A stretch of 42,335 nt of DNA from contig NZ_LJIC01000134.1 of NCBI RefSeq assembly GCF_001295845.1, positions 1 to 42,335 on the forward strand, written 5' to 3'. Source of the DNA: Rhodopseudomonas sp. AAP120 (lineage in GTDB: Bacteria; Pseudomonadota; Alphaproteobacteria; Rhizobiales; Xanthobacteraceae). Both the position numbers and the translations under genes were made by a program. Under the pieces are notes generated by a model. That model saw nothing but the letters and a program-made list of their open reading frames with translations, ran no database searches and was not told the origin of the DNA. Each line of letters opens with the position of its first letter. Position 1 is the first letter of the stretch. Shown here piece by piece: positions 6,754 to 16,449 of this stretch.

Positions 6754-8370
6754 TCAGGCCTTCGAGTCGGAGCGATCGAGAGATGCGGCAGGACTTCGGT
6801 GCAGATGAGCCGGGGATTCCGCGCTCGTCAGCGGCTGGTAATACTGCTTGAAGCTTTCATGATTTTTCAGCGCGTCCGGGCGGTACGCGCCAACGCCCGC
6901 ACACTGCCTAACCTCCGGCAAGTCAAACCGCGCCCGGACAGTCGCGTGCACCGGTGCTTTGGGATTGATCTCCCGGATTTCAAAGTCCCAGTTCTTGGCG
7001 CCGACGAGAGTCTGCAGCCACGGCCATTTTGGCAAGCTGGCAGCGTAACTATCCAGGGTGTCGCGCATGCTGGCAATCTCGCAATGCTGCACACCTTCGG
7101 CCCGAGGAAACAGGTTTAGCGCGGGGCCAGAATCCCCGGTGTTCGGCATTTTGACGCCGTCGACGTAGATCGGGCCGGTGATGAGGCCGTCGGGGACGGA
7201 AATCGCTTGTTCGCACATCCAGGAGAGCGCGATATCCGACAGCCGCGATTCCGGTTCCGGATAAGACCCGCCGATGTCGGAGTGGTTGCCCGCAAACCAA
7301 AGCTGGATAATGCGATCAAAACCAGGCGTGGCAGGGTGCGCCCCCGGTTCGGTGCCGCCCCAGCCGACCCGGGCGAAGTCCTTACGCGCTTCATCGATCG
7401 CATTCGCCGATCGCGCAAACCGAACGTGCTTGCTGAGGAGGCGGTCGAAGTTCTTTCCCGTCCATTCCGCAATGTGCGAACGAGGCGGGTCTCCCTTGTT
7501 TGGGAAATCGTAAATCGTCTTACGATTAGTCGTGCGCTGCTTATTCAAGAACCATAGGACGGCACCCAACATCGCCAGATGGGTGACGAACCACGCCGGG
7601 ACGATAAATCCCCAAAGCAGGCCTGCTCCCGAGACAATGGCTGTTACTACACCGACAACCGCGGCAGGGACAAGGGAAGCTATAAACGCAGCAACCGCAA
7701 CGCCGAGGGTCAAGCCCAGTTGGATCATGCGACGCCTGGGGCCGCTTGCTCCAAGTGCTGCGACGGTGTCGAACACCCCGATGAAATAGGCGGCGGCATT
7801 CGAGTTTGCTTCATCGCCAGACCCGTATTTGAGTTGAAATCGCCGCGCCAGTTCCAGTCTCTCCGCCTCAAACTGCTCGCGCGGGTGACCCGCGCCGTGT
7901 TCGAGCACTGTATCGACCGCCTCCCAGGCGACATCCTTCACAGCTTTCCGAAAGCGCAGCAGCGGGCCTGCGGGCGTCGTGGTCGGGATGCCGCACAGCA
8001 TCAGCAAGTTGGCAACGCTGCGCACCGTGTAGGCTCCGCGGCTGAAGCCGAACAGGAAGATCCGGTCGCCCTCTTCATAGTGGTTGAGGATAAATTCGTA
8101 GCAATCAGCGATATTGCGTTTGATCCCATCGCCAGCAACAGATCCCAGCATCTTTTGGACAAATCGCAAGGGAGCGATGAAAGCGGTGGCACCGATATCG
8201 GTTCCCAAGCCGGCATCATAGAAGACGACCTGCTTGGTCGGGTCGACAGCCGTATCCGCGTGGTTACGTGAGACCCTGTACATCTTGTAGATGTTGCTGA
8301 TGCGTTGCTCCGGACGGGCGCCACCGTCCTGCCCAGTACCATCAGAATAAATGACGATGTTTTTGCTCAT
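6754..8370 (-). CDS. DUF2235 alpha/beta-hydrolase with an internal membrane hairpin
   Basis: 538 residues. The N-terminal half shows the DUF2235 pattern: an opening strand with KNIVIYSDGTGQ, GLGTDIGA, and the nucleophile elbow GFSRGAYTVRSVANLL (GxSxG type) near residue 110. A second conserved piece, LWFAGNHSDIGGSY (about 373), carries the likely catalytic Asp and His. Between them (about 225-295) is a strongly hydrophobic insert with two or three membrane helices. The DUF2235 family includes Tle1-type phospholipase effectors of type VI secretion, but many members are free-standing. No type VI genes, VgrG, PAAR or immunity gene are adjacent, so a membrane-attached lipase or esterase is the more careful reading. 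Flanks are the porin fusion and a TPR protein, all on the - strand. Confidence 0.85.
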   Translation of the reverse strand: MSKNIVIYSDGTGQDGGARPEQRISNIYKMYRVSRNHADTAVDPTKQVVFYDAGLGTDIGATAFIAPLRFVQKMLGSVAGDGIKRNIADCYEFILNHYEEGDRIFLFGFSRGAYTVRSVANLLMLCGIPTTTPAGPLLRFRKAVKDVAWEAVDTVLEHGAGHPREQFEAERLELARRFQLKYGSGDEANSNAAAYFIGVFDTVAALGASGPRRRMIQLGLTLGVAVAAFIASLVPAAVVGVVTAIVSGAGLLWGFIVPAWFVTHLAMLGAVLWFLNKQRTTNRKTIYDFPNKGDPPRSHIAEWTGKNFDRLLSKHVRFARSANAIDEARKDFARVGWGGTEPGAHPATPGFDRIIQLWFAGNHSDIGGSYPEPESRLSDIALSWMCEQAISVPDGLITGPIYVDGVKMPNTGDSGPALNLFPRAEGVQHCEIASMRDTLDSYAASLPKWPWLQTLVGAKNWDFEIREINPKAPVHATVRARFDLPEVRQCAGVGAYRPDALKNHESFKQYYQPLTSAESPAHLHRSPAASLDRSDSKA

Positions 8371-8514
8371 GCCCTTGTCCCGGAACCGACCTTCGCATTC
8401 ACGCTTGGAGCCTGCCGATCAAGGCTAAGGGGCCTAATCAATTATGCGCAAAATTGTCGGCGCGCGTCTGCTCTGCGCGCCCTGTCAATGATTGGAGCAC
8501 AGCTGAGTCGCCCA

Positions 8515-9795
8515 TCATTTAGAAAGTAAATTAAGCTCGGCCAATGCTGCGCTGTAAACGACGTCATACAGTTTGCACCCTGCCACTACGCTTTTGAGAC
8601 GTTCGCGCGCTTGATCGACTTGTCCGGCATGAACAATGGACTCGCTCAAGAAGAACTCAGCTTCGCACGCGCGCTTGGCTTGATCCTGGCCAGACCCGAT
8701 ACGGGATGCCGCCTGAACTTGCCCCGAATCGACCGCATCCAGATAATACTCGAGCATCGGCGCCGGCCACATGTCTCGCCTGACTTTTGCAGCGTTCTCG
8801 GTCAGCTCGGCGCGGTCATTTTCTCCACCGTGCACGCGAGCGATGTGGAGCCAGATCATCGCATATGGATTGGACGGCCGCAGACGCACCGCGGTTTTGA
8901 AATCCTCGACACTCGCCGTATTATCCCCGGCAAACAATCGGGCGCGTCCTCGACCGAGATAATAGGCTGGGTCTCCGGGAGCAAGTTGGAGCGCCTGATC
9001 GAAATCGGCGAGCGCCGCAGTAAAATTTCTTACTGTCAAATTTGCATTGGCCCGATTTGCCCAAAAGCTCGCGTCCCCCGGCCTAAGGCGGATCGCCGCG
9101 CCGAAATCTGCGATCGCCTTCTCAAAGTTTCCCAGCATCAGATGCACCGCGCCTCTGTTGCCGATTGCATCCGCAAACGTCGGCTGCAGTGAGATTGCCT
9201 GGTCGTAATCAGAAAGTGCTCTTTGTAGGTCGCCTTTCGTCAGAAAGGCGGCAGCGCGGTTGTAATAAGCTTCTGCGTAACTCGGCTGAAGGCGAACCGC
9301 CTCATCATAGTTTTCGATCGCTCGATCCAGATCGCCTTTTCTTTCGTAAGCGCCCGCAAGGTTGTTGAAAATCATCGGATCCCTGGGACTTAGTCGGCGC
9401 GCGCTAAGAAAGTCGTCGATGGCGCGATCGTATTCGCGCTCGAATGTCCAAATCAGGCCCCGGTAGATGTAGGAATTGGGAAAGTTCGGCAAAAGCGCTA
9501 TTGCAGTGTCGAAATCGGATAACGCTTTGTCGCTAATTCCCATGCCCTCGTAACATACACCTCGGCTGTAGACGAGGAAGCCGCGGCGCTCACTATCGAA
9601 ATTGCCCTGACGAATTGCCTCGCTAAAAAGCTGAATGGCTTGCACGCAATCGCGACGCTGCTTCGCTGCAAAACCAGCCTGTGCCAAATCGAGTGCGTCT
9701 GCCTTCGCCAAAGGTATTGCAGACAAAGTAATGAGCGTCACGAAAAGTCCGAACACCACCGGTGGGGCCGATTGTTTGGAAAGCGCCCTGAGCAT
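8515..9795 (-). CDS. Tetratricopeptide-repeat protein with N-terminal export or anchor signal
   Basis: About 426 residues from ATG at 9795 (an upstream ATG at 9831 adds 12). A hydrophobic segment (VVFGLFVTLITLSAIPLAKA) acts as a signal peptide or anchor, then at least seven TPR units follow (for example NNLAGAYERKGDLDRAIENY, YYNRAAAFLTKGDLQRALSD). The G/A/Y/P pattern and 34-residue spacing are clear from about residue 50 to 320. TPR solenoids bind partner proteins, so this is probably a periplasmic scaffold. The C-terminal 100 residues are non-repeating and contain cysteines. It is 144 bases upstream of the DUF2235 gene on the same strand, possibly its partner. No enzymatic domain is visible. 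Confidence 0.87.
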   Translation of the reverse strand: MLRALSKQSAPPVVFGLFVTLITLSAIPLAKADALDLAQAGFAAKQRRDCVQAIQLFSEAIRQGNFDSERRGFLVYSRGVCYEGMGISDKALSDFDTAIALLPNFPNSYIYRGLIWTFEREYDRAIDDFLSARRLSPRDPMIFNNLAGAYERKGDLDRAIENYDEAVRLQPSYAEAYYNRAAAFLTKGDLQRALSDYDQAISLQPTFADAIGNRGAVHLMLGNFEKAIADFGAAIRLRPGDASFWANRANANLTVRNFTAALADFDQALQLAPGDPAYYLGRGRARLFAGDNTASVEDFKTAVRLRPSNPYAMIWLHIARVHGGENDRAELTENAAKVRRDMWPAPMLEYYLDAVDSGQVQAASRIGSGQDQAKRACEAEFFLSESIVHAGQVDQARERLKSVVAGCKLYDVVYSAALAELNLLSK

Positions 9796-10433
9796 AAAAG
9801 CGACTGCCCCTAAATATAGCGAGATGTCCAAATATTAGCACACTTAGGCGCCAAATGCTCACGTTAAGGACATGCTGGCACCCCATGGTCGCAGTCGACC
9901 TGCTGGGAAGATGCGATCAGAGCCCCGCTGGGCAATTCTCTGATGTTGCGCTCATCTTCGGCCTCGGTATCAAGGAACGCTACCTTTTTAAGGGCGATCG
10001 GGCGTTGCCTTTGTACAGCACGCTCGTGAACCGCCATTTCACGCTGTATCACTCCTTTGATCGCCCACCCCCGGTGACGGGAGAATGTGACCATCACCGG
10101 TGCACAATATCACCTCATCCATTGCCCACACAACAGCGCAAGCCTGGCCAAACTGCCTGCACCGTCGCGCGGTCCGACACATTTACAACTGACTTTGCCA
10201 CCGAGTTAATGTCCTCCGTATCGGCACAGTCCCAATGCCCTGCTTTGCGCTGATGGAAGACCCACACAGCGCGGCTGTTTCACTTCCGTCATGAAACACA
10301 CGAGAACCGCCATCAGTCCAGATTGAATACGACAAAGAGATGAGGTGCGATGCACTGCGGCTCTGGACAGGCAGCTCCAAGCGCTTCGAAGGTTTTGTCT
10401 GTGCTGCCATTCTCGACTTCACAGCCCGATTTA
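9796..10433. other. Gene-poor stretch between the TPR and flavoprotein genes
   Basis: About 640 bases with no convincing gene. Open frames at 9855-10253 (+), 9864-10097 (-) and 10183-10422 (-) give low-complexity proteins with no recognisable family and no good ribosome-binding site. It probably holds the TPR promoter and decayed sequence. No repeat or terminator stands out. Confidence 0.5.
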
Positions 10434-11369
10434 CTACTGGCGCGTTAAGCCGTCTAGATTGCGCAGATCGTTGTGCAGCGTCGTGGCGGCGATTGCCGCG
10501 TGGCCCATCGCGACGCTGATCTGATCGAGCGCGAAGACGATGTCGCCTGCGGCGTAGATGCCGCCTCGGCTAGTGCGTTGCTTTTGATCGACCGCGATAC
10601 AGCACCCATCCGCCATGTCGAGACAGAGCGCCTGGGCAAGATGGTCGTTCGCTTCGGAACCAAGCGCCGGATAGATGGTGTCGAAGCTGAGCTGCGAGCC
10701 GTCGCGAAAGTGAACTATCGCGCGACTACCGGTGCAATCGAGGCGCAAGGGCGGTCGTTCTTCCACGCGGATACCGTGGCGTTCGAGAAGGGCGCGGTCG
10801 TCGGAGCTGATATCGACTGCACCCGCCGGGAGTATGGTAATGTCTTCGGAATATGTTCGCAGGAACAAGGCTTCAGCGACGCCCCGCGCATCGGCGCCGA
10901 TAACACCGATAGCCTTGTCCCCGGCCTCGAAGCCGTCGCAGACCGGACAATAGCGCAGCAGACCGCGCTCCAGCGCAGACCGATGCATAGCGGGATCGAG
11001 GTCCGGGCGCCGGTTGTTGGTGCCGGTTGCCAAAAGAATGGTTCGCGCTTCGAGCGCGATGTTGTTACCACACGCCAGAAAGCTGCCGTCCCGCTCCTCG
11101 ATCGTCTCGATACGGCCCCGCAGCACTCCGGCACCGTAGAGCTCCGCCTGAGCGCGCATACGACTCAACAGCTCCTTGCCGCTAATTCCGTCGGGAAAGC
11201 CGGCATGGTTGTGTGAACGGGGTATCCAGAGTGCGCGGCTGTCGCCGTCGTCCACTACGGTGACGCGTCGCCGGTACCGCGCCAGATAGATCGCAGCAGT
11301 CAGGCCCGCAGGGCCCCCTCCAACAACGAGGCAATCGAGCGGACGGCCAGTTGACAGGATTTCATCCAT
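10434..11369 (-). CDS. Thioredoxin-reductase-like FAD/NAD(P) oxidoreductase
   Basis: 311 residues from ATG at 11369; the frame is open to 11687, but that extension overlaps the upstream hydrolase gene. An FAD-binding GGGPAG lies at about residues 17-22 ([20 protein letters not shown]), a redox-active pair CPVC at 141-144 ([12 protein letters not shown]), and the C-terminal FAD motif GIYAAGDIV at about 272-280. This is the domain order of low-molecular-weight thioredoxin reductase. The pyridine-nucleotide loop is [11 protein letters not shown] at about 157, where the second glycine of GxGxxG is Asp, so NADPH use is not assured. No thioredoxin gene is adjacent. It lies 52 bases downstream of a persulfide-dioxygenase-like gene, which suggests a shared role in sulfane-sulfur or thiol redox chemistry. 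Confidence 0.9.
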   Translation of the reverse strand: MDEILSTGRPLDCLVVGGGPAGLTAAIYLARYRRRVTVVDDGDSRALWIPRSHNHAGFPDGISGKELLSRMRAQAELYGAGVLRGRIETIEERDGSFLACGNNIALEARTILLATGTNNRRPDLDPAMHRSALERGLLRYCPVCDGFEAGDKAIGVIGADARGVAEALFLRTYSEDITILPAGAVDISSDDRALLERHGIRVEERPPLRLDCTGSRAIVHFRDGSQLSFDTIYPALGSEANDHLAQALCLDMADGCCIAVDQKQRTSRGGIYAAGDIVFALDQISVAMGHAAIAATTLHNDLRNLDGLTRQ

Positions 11370-11421
11370 CACGGTGTCCCGTGTATTTGGGGCGGTGGAA
11401 GCCACGCTCGGGCGGTGGCGG

Positions 11422-12294
11422 CTAGAGAGCACTGACCGGAACATCAAGCGGCATCGGCAGAATGACCCGCCCGTTACTTGCGGGCTCCGGGAAGCGCCCA
11501 GCCGCGATGTTGAGCGGCAAGGATGCGAGCAGGAGCGCTGGCATTTCGAGCCCGGCATCGCGCTCCTGCCGCAGAGCGATGAACTCCGCTTCGGTCCGCC
11601 CCTTGCCGACATGAATATTTTCGGCCCGCTGCGCGCCCACTGTGGTTGCCCAGGCGGGCGGGCGGCTGCCCTCCGCGCCGTAATCATGGCAAACGAACAA
11701 GCGTGTCTCTTCGGGCTGATCGAGGATACGACGGATCGAAGAATGGAGCATGCGGGCGTCGCCGCGATGGAAGTCGCAGCGCGCCGTTCCGCTATCGGGC
11801 ATGAAGAGCGTGTCGCCCAGAAAAATCGTGTCGGCGATGCGATAGCTCAAATGGTCGATCGTGTGCCCCGGCGTCGCCCAAACCTCGATCGTCTCTTCGC
11901 CAAACCCCAGGCTGTCGCCTTCATCCAGCAGACGGTCGAACGGACGTGCATGCGTTTGCGGCAGGGCATAGACTTGGCGAATAACTTCGGCGACCTCCAC
12001 AACGCGCTTGCCGATTGCCAGTCGGCCGCCGAGCGTTTCACGCAAGGCCAGGGCGCCGGAGATGTGATCGTGATGAACATGGGTCTCCAGAAGCCATTCC
12101 AGTGACAACTTCTCGGCCCTTATGAAATCCACGATACGGTCAACGGGAGCGCGGCTGGTACGTCCCGACTTTGGATCTAGATCGAACACTGGATCGATGA
12201 CAACACAAGAACCGGACGCAGCGCATGTGACAACATGCGTTGCGGTGCCACTGCGCTGATCGTAAAAGGTCTGGACACTGATAGTCATTGCCAC
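11422..12294 (-). CDS. Metallo-beta-lactamase-fold hydrolase, ETHE1/Blh-like (probable persulfide dioxygenase)
   Basis: 290 residues. The metal-binding motif THVHHDH lies at residues 71-77 (His72, His74, Asp76, His77), then His144 ([11 protein letters not shown]), Asp161 ([12 protein letters not shown]) and His203 (CHDYG), the full set for this fold. The pattern GDTLF...GTARCDF...CHDYG and the tail [14 protein letters not shown] match the ETHE1/Blh branch, which oxidises glutathione persulfide with a mononuclear iron and is often controlled by BigR or CstR repressors. No such repressor or rhodanese is seen here. It is first of a two-gene unit with the downstream flavoprotein. Glyoxalase II is the main alternative and fits less well because of the GTARCDF region. 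Confidence 0.85.
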   Translation of the reverse strand: MAMTISVQTFYDQRSGTATHVVTCAASGSCVVIDPVFDLDPKSGRTSRAPVDRIVDFIRAEKLSLEWLLETHVHHDHISGALALRETLGGRLAIGKRVVEVAEVIRQVYALPQTHARPFDRLLDEGDSLGFGEETIEVWATPGHTIDHLSYRIADTIFLGDTLFMPDSGTARCDFHRGDARMLHSSIRRILDQPEETRLFVCHDYGAEGSRPPAWATTVGAQRAENIHVGKGRTEAEFIALRQERDAGLEMPALLLASLPLNIAAGRFPEPASNGRVILPMPLDVPVSAL

Positions 12295-13208
12295 CTATCC
12301 GTTATGGGTTCACGACTTGACCTGCGTCACCGCGATAAGCTAGCTTGGCCTCAAGGGCGCCCGCCGGAAATTTCATGCACACCGCGTTTTGGGACCGACC
12401 CGTGTAACGTAATCTCTGTCGCCAGTTAATAGTCCTCGCAGCAGAATGTTTCGAACATAATCCAACGAATTTACCACACCAAGTTGTCCTGAAACTTGTC
12501 TCGCGCTTACCAAAAAAGATTGGTAGAGCTTCACGGAGGGGTCTCGCTCGTATGGCGATGGATGATGCGCACTGCCCGGGTAGTCGCCAGTCACCGTCGT
12601 GACGGTGGAGCGCTTCGACTTCATCCCGCAGGGCTGCGGTGATGCCATCATGACGCACTGATGCCTAGGCGAAGCGGCCAAGGTAGCGTTGATCGAGGAA
12701 TTAATCCGGCGTCTCACGGGCTCGATGTCTTACGATGTCCCTGTATAGCAGCTGGGCTATTCGCTAGCCTAGACTAGATTCCCGCCCGGTGACGAGACGG
12801 GTTCGGGATTGCCGCCGGACAAAGTTGCGAATGACGGACAAGAGCGAATCGCCAATGATGGACGGTGCCCAACTTGACCACCTTCGGTGGGCGGCCATCG
12901 ACGACATCATCACGTAGAGAGTCTTCAAGCCATCGGAGCAGAACGGGTTTGGCACCATTGTCTCATGCTGAAGACAATGGCTGCGTCGTCGCCTACCTCA
13001 TCAGTGCATGGCTAGCAAATGTGTGGCGAGCGCGCGGTAGGCTTGATGGGGAAGAGCTTAGCAAACAAGTTCGATCATGTTCTGTATGATCTTCGACAAG
13101 CAAGGACAAGTCGGCAGGGCGAGGGTGAGCGGCAGCGCACCAGATGGCCCGTCGAGCCCTGCCATTCCAGCGCTGTTAGACAACGAAGATAAGCCGGCTC
13201 CGGCGCAA
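12295..13208. other. Gene-poor, probably decayed stretch
   Basis: About 900 bases without a convincing gene. Frames at 12302-12658 (-), 12373-12717 (-), 12764-12958 (-) and 12865-13089 (+) overlap each other and show no known family. A 48-codon + frame at 13046-13192 has a plain start but no recognisable character. A small perfect dyad ACCGTC-GT-GACGGT lies near 12593-12606. The stretch looks like accumulated remnants of accessory genes. Confidence 0.5.
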
Positions 13209-13439
13209 CTAAGATCCGCCGAACCGTTCCCTTACAGTCTGACGCAACACGCCAAGCTTGTCTCTGATCTTTGCCCAACTGACCTCTCGATGGCGGAGGG
13301 TGTCGACTATTTCGCAAGGTGGTCGCGGTGCGCCTCGGCCGTGGCGTTGAGCGATCCAGGAGCAGCGAGCAGACGGTGAGTAGACGAAATCCTTTGGCAA
13401 TGTAGCTTGGCCCCACATGAAAAGCTGGCAGGCCTCCAC
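13209..13439 (-). pseudogene. Remnant of a ClpX-type zinc-finger/HTH protein (copy 1)
   Basis: A 76-residue frame with GTG at 13439. It keeps the C-terminal part of a small protein of which a second copy lies at 24431-24775: a VEACQLFMWG segment, then a helix-turn-helix-like IVDTLRHREVSWAKIRDKLG and an ending RQTVRERFGG. The N-terminal CxxC half of the ClpX-like C4 zinc finger is missing; upstream codons in this frame show no cysteine pair. The family normally reads like CSFCGKSEREV...ICDACVEAC plus the HTH. It is therefore a 5'-truncated relic. The two copies share clear DNA similarity over about 140 bases. Confidence 0.6.
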
Positions 13440-13555
13440 ATCGTAAAACGCTGTGTATGCTGCAAAATATCCTGTAAATTGGAAACGGAGTTATTGCTTT
13501 GAACGCGGCCCCAGGTAAGCCTAGACGATCCGACTCAACCGCCAGCAGGGAGCCT

Positions 13556-15085
13556 TCAAGACCCGACTATCAGAATATCGCCAGCACGTGCCGCATAGTC
13601 GAGCGCGTAGGCGAGCTCGCCGGGTGTCTCGGCGTGGACATGAAAGAGCGGCTGTCCGCGATCAACCTCCGCGCCAAGCCGCACCTCCATGAAGACGCCG
13701 GCAGCCTTGGCGCCGGGCGCACCGGCCAGCTTGGCAAGCCGCGCTAGTTTGCGATTGTCGATATGAACGATTCGGCCTGCGCGCGGCGCAACCAATGGAT
13801 AGACGTGGCGCGCCTGCGGCGGAGTGCGCAGTCCGCCCTGCGCCTCACAGATGGCTTCGAACTTCTTCCACGCCCGGCCGTCGGAAAGCGTCGCGAGCGC
13901 CAGCGTCACGCCGCTTCCCTTGCTGGCCTTTCCGCCAATTTCCAGTGCCGCGCCCGCCAGCGTGACAGCTCGCTGGCGCAGGTCATCGGGCGCGTCGGAT
14001 TTGTTATGCAAAACGGCGAGCACATCGAAGGCCTCGAGCGCCGGACCGATGCCACGGCCGACGGGCTGCGAGCCATCGGTTTGAAGGCATATGGCGGCAA
14101 GGTTAAAGCGCGCAGCCACTGCGGTCATGCGCTCGGCAAGGCGGTCAGCGACGTCTTTACCGCGCACCTTCGCGGTTGTGCCGACCGGGATATCGATGAC
14201 CACGTGTGTCGAGCCTGCAGCGATCTTCTTCGAGAGGACGGACGCAATCAACTGACCTTCAGTATCGATATCCAGTTCGCGCTCCACCCGCACGAAGATA
14301 TCGTCGGCCGGGCTGAGGTGGACCGCACCGCCCCAGGCAATGCAGCCCCCTTCCGCCTCCACCACGCGTCGGAGAGTCGCGATGTCGAGATCGACAGGCG
14401 CCAAGGTTTCCATCATATCGGCCGTACCGGCCGGCGAGGTGATCGCGCGCGAGGAGGTCTTGGGCATGACGAGGCCGTTCGCGGCCACGATCGCCACGAC
14501 AATCGGCGTGGTGCGGTTGCCGGGAAGCCCGCCGATGCAGTGTTTATCGACCACGATCGCGGCATCCCAGCGCAGGCGGTCGCCGACATTCACCATTGCC
14601 CTCGTCAGACTAACCGTCTCCTCTTCGTCCAGCGGCAGCGCGGCGCTCGCGGTCAGGAAGGCGGCGAGGTGCACGTCGGTGTAGCTGCCGGCGACAACAT
14701 CCCTCACGATCTCCGAGAAGGCGGACGTATCCAGACGATTGCCATAGATACGCCGCCGCACATCAGCGAGCGAATCCATTGCGGGTGGATGGGAGACCCT
14801 GACCTCGTCGCCTTCCGCGACGCCAAGAAGGTCCCAGGCGGTTTCGGACAGTCCGATCTCGTCGAGGCCCAGCATGGCTTCACCGTCGACTTGAAAAAGA
14901 GTCGCCTGGACCTGGCGCTTGCCATTGGCCACGAGAACCTGAGAGCGCGAAGCAAATCCCTCGGCCCGGCAGACGTGACAGTCGGCACGCATGATTACGA
15001 TCGCCTGATGCTGGCTATGCAGCCGGAGACGGCGTACACGGTGCCTTGGTTGATCGGCACGAGCAGCGTTATCTGTCGTCGTCAT
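13556..15085 (-). CDS. AMP/thymidine phosphorylase, archaeal-type (type 2) family
   Basis: 509 residues from ATG at 15085, which overlaps the TGA of the upstream RNase-like gene as ATGA and so implies translational coupling. An extra N-terminal domain of about 100 residues precedes the phosphorylase core, as in the roughly 500-residue AMP phosphorylases of archaea; classical DeoA is about 440. The core has VVDKHCIGGLPGNRTT (178-193) and the family signature SSRAITSPAGTADMMETL (211-228), both in the type 2 wording. Archaeal AMP phosphorylase splits NMP plus phosphate into base and ribose 1,5-bisphosphate; other members act on thymidine or uridine. Which substrate applies here is not decidable by eye. 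It is last in the operon with prs-like, phosphoketolase-like and beta-CASP RNase-like genes, a context that favours nucleotide degradation. Confidence 0.9.
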   Translation of the reverse strand: MTTTDNAARADQPRHRVRRLRLHSQHQAIVIMRADCHVCRAEGFASRSQVLVANGKRQVQATLFQVDGEAMLGLDEIGLSETAWDLLGVAEGDEVRVSHPPAMDSLADVRRRIYGNRLDTSAFSEIVRDVVAGSYTDVHLAAFLTASAALPLDEEETVSLTRAMVNVGDRLRWDAAIVVDKHCIGGLPGNRTTPIVVAIVAANGLVMPKTSSRAITSPAGTADMMETLAPVDLDIATLRRVVEAEGGCIAWGGAVHLSPADDIFVRVERELDIDTEGQLIASVLSKKIAAGSTHVVIDIPVGTTAKVRGKDVADRLAERMTAVAARFNLAAICLQTDGSQPVGRGIGPALEAFDVLAVLHNKSDAPDDLRQRAVTLAGAALEIGGKASKGSGVTLALATLSDGRAWKKFEAICEAQGGLRTPPQARHVYPLVAPRAGRIVHIDNRKLARLAKLAGAPGAKAAGVFMEVRLGAEVDRGQPLFHVHAETPGELAYALDYAARAGDILIVGS

Positions 15086-16440
15086 AGATCGAAGATCTGG
15101 TTCTGACGTGGCACAGCGGCATCCCACCCAAGTTCGCGATCAATCCGCACCCGCAGCGCTTCGGCGGCGTCGGCCTCGCCATGGACGATGAAGACGCGAG
15201 ACGGAGCGCGGCGGAAGCCGGAGAGCCAGCGCATCAGCTCGCTAGCATCAGCGTGTGCCGACAGCATCGACAGGTCATCGACCTCTGCCCGAACCGGCAC
15301 CCATTGGCCATGGATCCTGATGTCGCGCGCGCCCTGAAGCATCGCTCGGCCTCGCGTTCCAGCGGCCTGGAACCCGGAGAACAGGATCGTGTGCTTGGGA
15401 TCGGTCGCGAAGGCCTTGAGGTGATGGAGAACACGGCCTCCCGTCGCCATCCCGCTCGCCGATATCACGACCTTGGGCCAGGGGCTGGTCGAGATCGCCT
15501 TGGAGCTTTCCACATCGCGTGTATAGGTGGCGATGCCGCAGATCGCGTCGCATTCCTTGGAAGACAAGTGGTGATCGTCGTGGTGGGCGTGGAGCAGGCC
15601 TGTCGCCTCGATCGCCATCGGGCTGTCCAGATAGATCGGGACGCCCGATAGACGGCCGGCGGTCTGCAGGCGCCACAGATGATAGAGCAGCGACTGTGCG
15701 CGCCCGACCGCAAAGGCCGGGATGACGACGGTGCCGCCGCGCTTGATGGTGCGCTCGATGACCTTGCCGAGCGCTTCGGTGGGATCGGCAGAATCGTGGA
15801 GGCGGTTTCCGTAGGTCGATTCAACGACGACGTAATCTGCTTCGGCGATAGCTGCCGGGTCCGGAAAGATTGGGTCGCCGTAGCGGCCAAGGTCCCCTGA
15901 AAAAGCAATGCGGCGGCCGCCCCATTCGATCTCGGCGCTGGCGGCTCCGAGGATGTGGCCGGCGTAGCGAAACCTCACGGTCGCACCACCTGGGAGCGTC
16001 GTGACCGTGTTAAAAGGAACAAGCGAAAAGAACTCCATGGCGCGTTCGGCATCACGCGCGCCGTACAGCGGCAGCGCCGGCTTGTGTTTGGAGAACCCTT
16101 TCCGATTGGCGTACTCAGCGTCCTTCTCGTTGAGGTAGCCGCTGTCCTTGAGGATGAGCTCTGCGACATCGCGTGTCGCCGCGGTCGCGTAGATGCGGCC
16201 ACGAAAGCCGTCACGCACGAGCTTGGGTAAGTAGCCCGAGTGATCGAGATGAGCATGGGTCAAGACGACGGCATCGATGCTCGACGGCGCGACCGGCAAC
16301 GGTTCCCAGTTCAGCTCGCGAAGGTTCTTGAGGCCTTGAAATAGACCGCAATCAATCAAGATGCGCTTGCCGCCGTTGGTGAGGAGATGTTTCGAGCCGG
16401 TGACAGTGCCGGCGCCGCCGAGAGAGGTCAGAGTCAACAT
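15082..16440 (-). CDS. Beta-CASP metallo-beta-lactamase RNase (CPSF73-like)
   Basis: 452 residues from ATG at 16440, nine bases after the phosphoketolase-like stop. The lactamase core has THAHLDHSG (His62, His64, Asp66, His67), a downstream YAGHILGAAS and FSGDLGRYGDP. The beta-CASP insert follows: VVVESTYGNRLH (motif A Glu), the nucleotide-handling region ISASGMATGGRVLHHL (motif B), and FIVHGEADAA (motif C His). This full motif set defines the CPSF73/aCPSF/RNase J superfamily of zinc-dependent RNA endo- and 5'-exonucleases. No KH or other RNA-binding extension is present, so it is the short bacterial form often annotated only as an MBL-fold protein. Its last bases overlap the AMP phosphorylase start, suggesting that products of RNA cleavage feed that enzyme. 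Confidence 0.9.
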   Translation of the reverse strand: MLTLTSLGGAGTVTGSKHLLTNGGKRILIDCGLFQGLKNLRELNWEPLPVAPSSIDAVVLTHAHLDHSGYLPKLVRDGFRGRIYATAATRDVAELILKDSGYLNEKDAEYANRKGFSKHKPALPLYGARDAERAMEFFSLVPFNTVTTLPGGATVRFRYAGHILGAASAEIEWGGRRIAFSGDLGRYGDPIFPDPAAIAEADYVVVESTYGNRLHDSADPTEALGKVIERTIKRGGTVVIPAFAVGRAQSLLYHLWRLQTAGRLSGVPIYLDSPMAIEATGLLHAHHDDHHLSSKECDAICGIATYTRDVESSKAISTSPWPKVVISASGMATGGRVLHHLKAFATDPKHTILFSGFQAAGTRGRAMLQGARDIRIHGQWVPVRAEVDDLSMLSAHADASELMRWLSGFRRAPSRVFIVHGEADAAEALRVRIDRELGWDAAVPRQNQIFDL

Positions 16441-16449
16441 TGCGAACTT

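Noticed and set aside
6754-8370. Type VI secretion effector module
   Set aside because: No VgrG, PAAR, Hcp, adaptor or immunity gene is adjacent; the DUF2235 domain alone does not prove it.
12317-12330. Near-match to a FixK/FNR box (TTGACCTGCGTCAC) upstream of the persulfide-dioxygenase-like gene
   Set aside because: The second half-site is imperfect, and the distance to the start codon would place transcription inside the gene for a class II site.
13763-15106. Long + strand open frame (447 codons) opposite the AMP phosphorylase gene
   Set aside because: Antisense GC shadow: composition is Arg/Gly/His-rich with no domain, and the opposite strand has a clear enzyme with all motifs.
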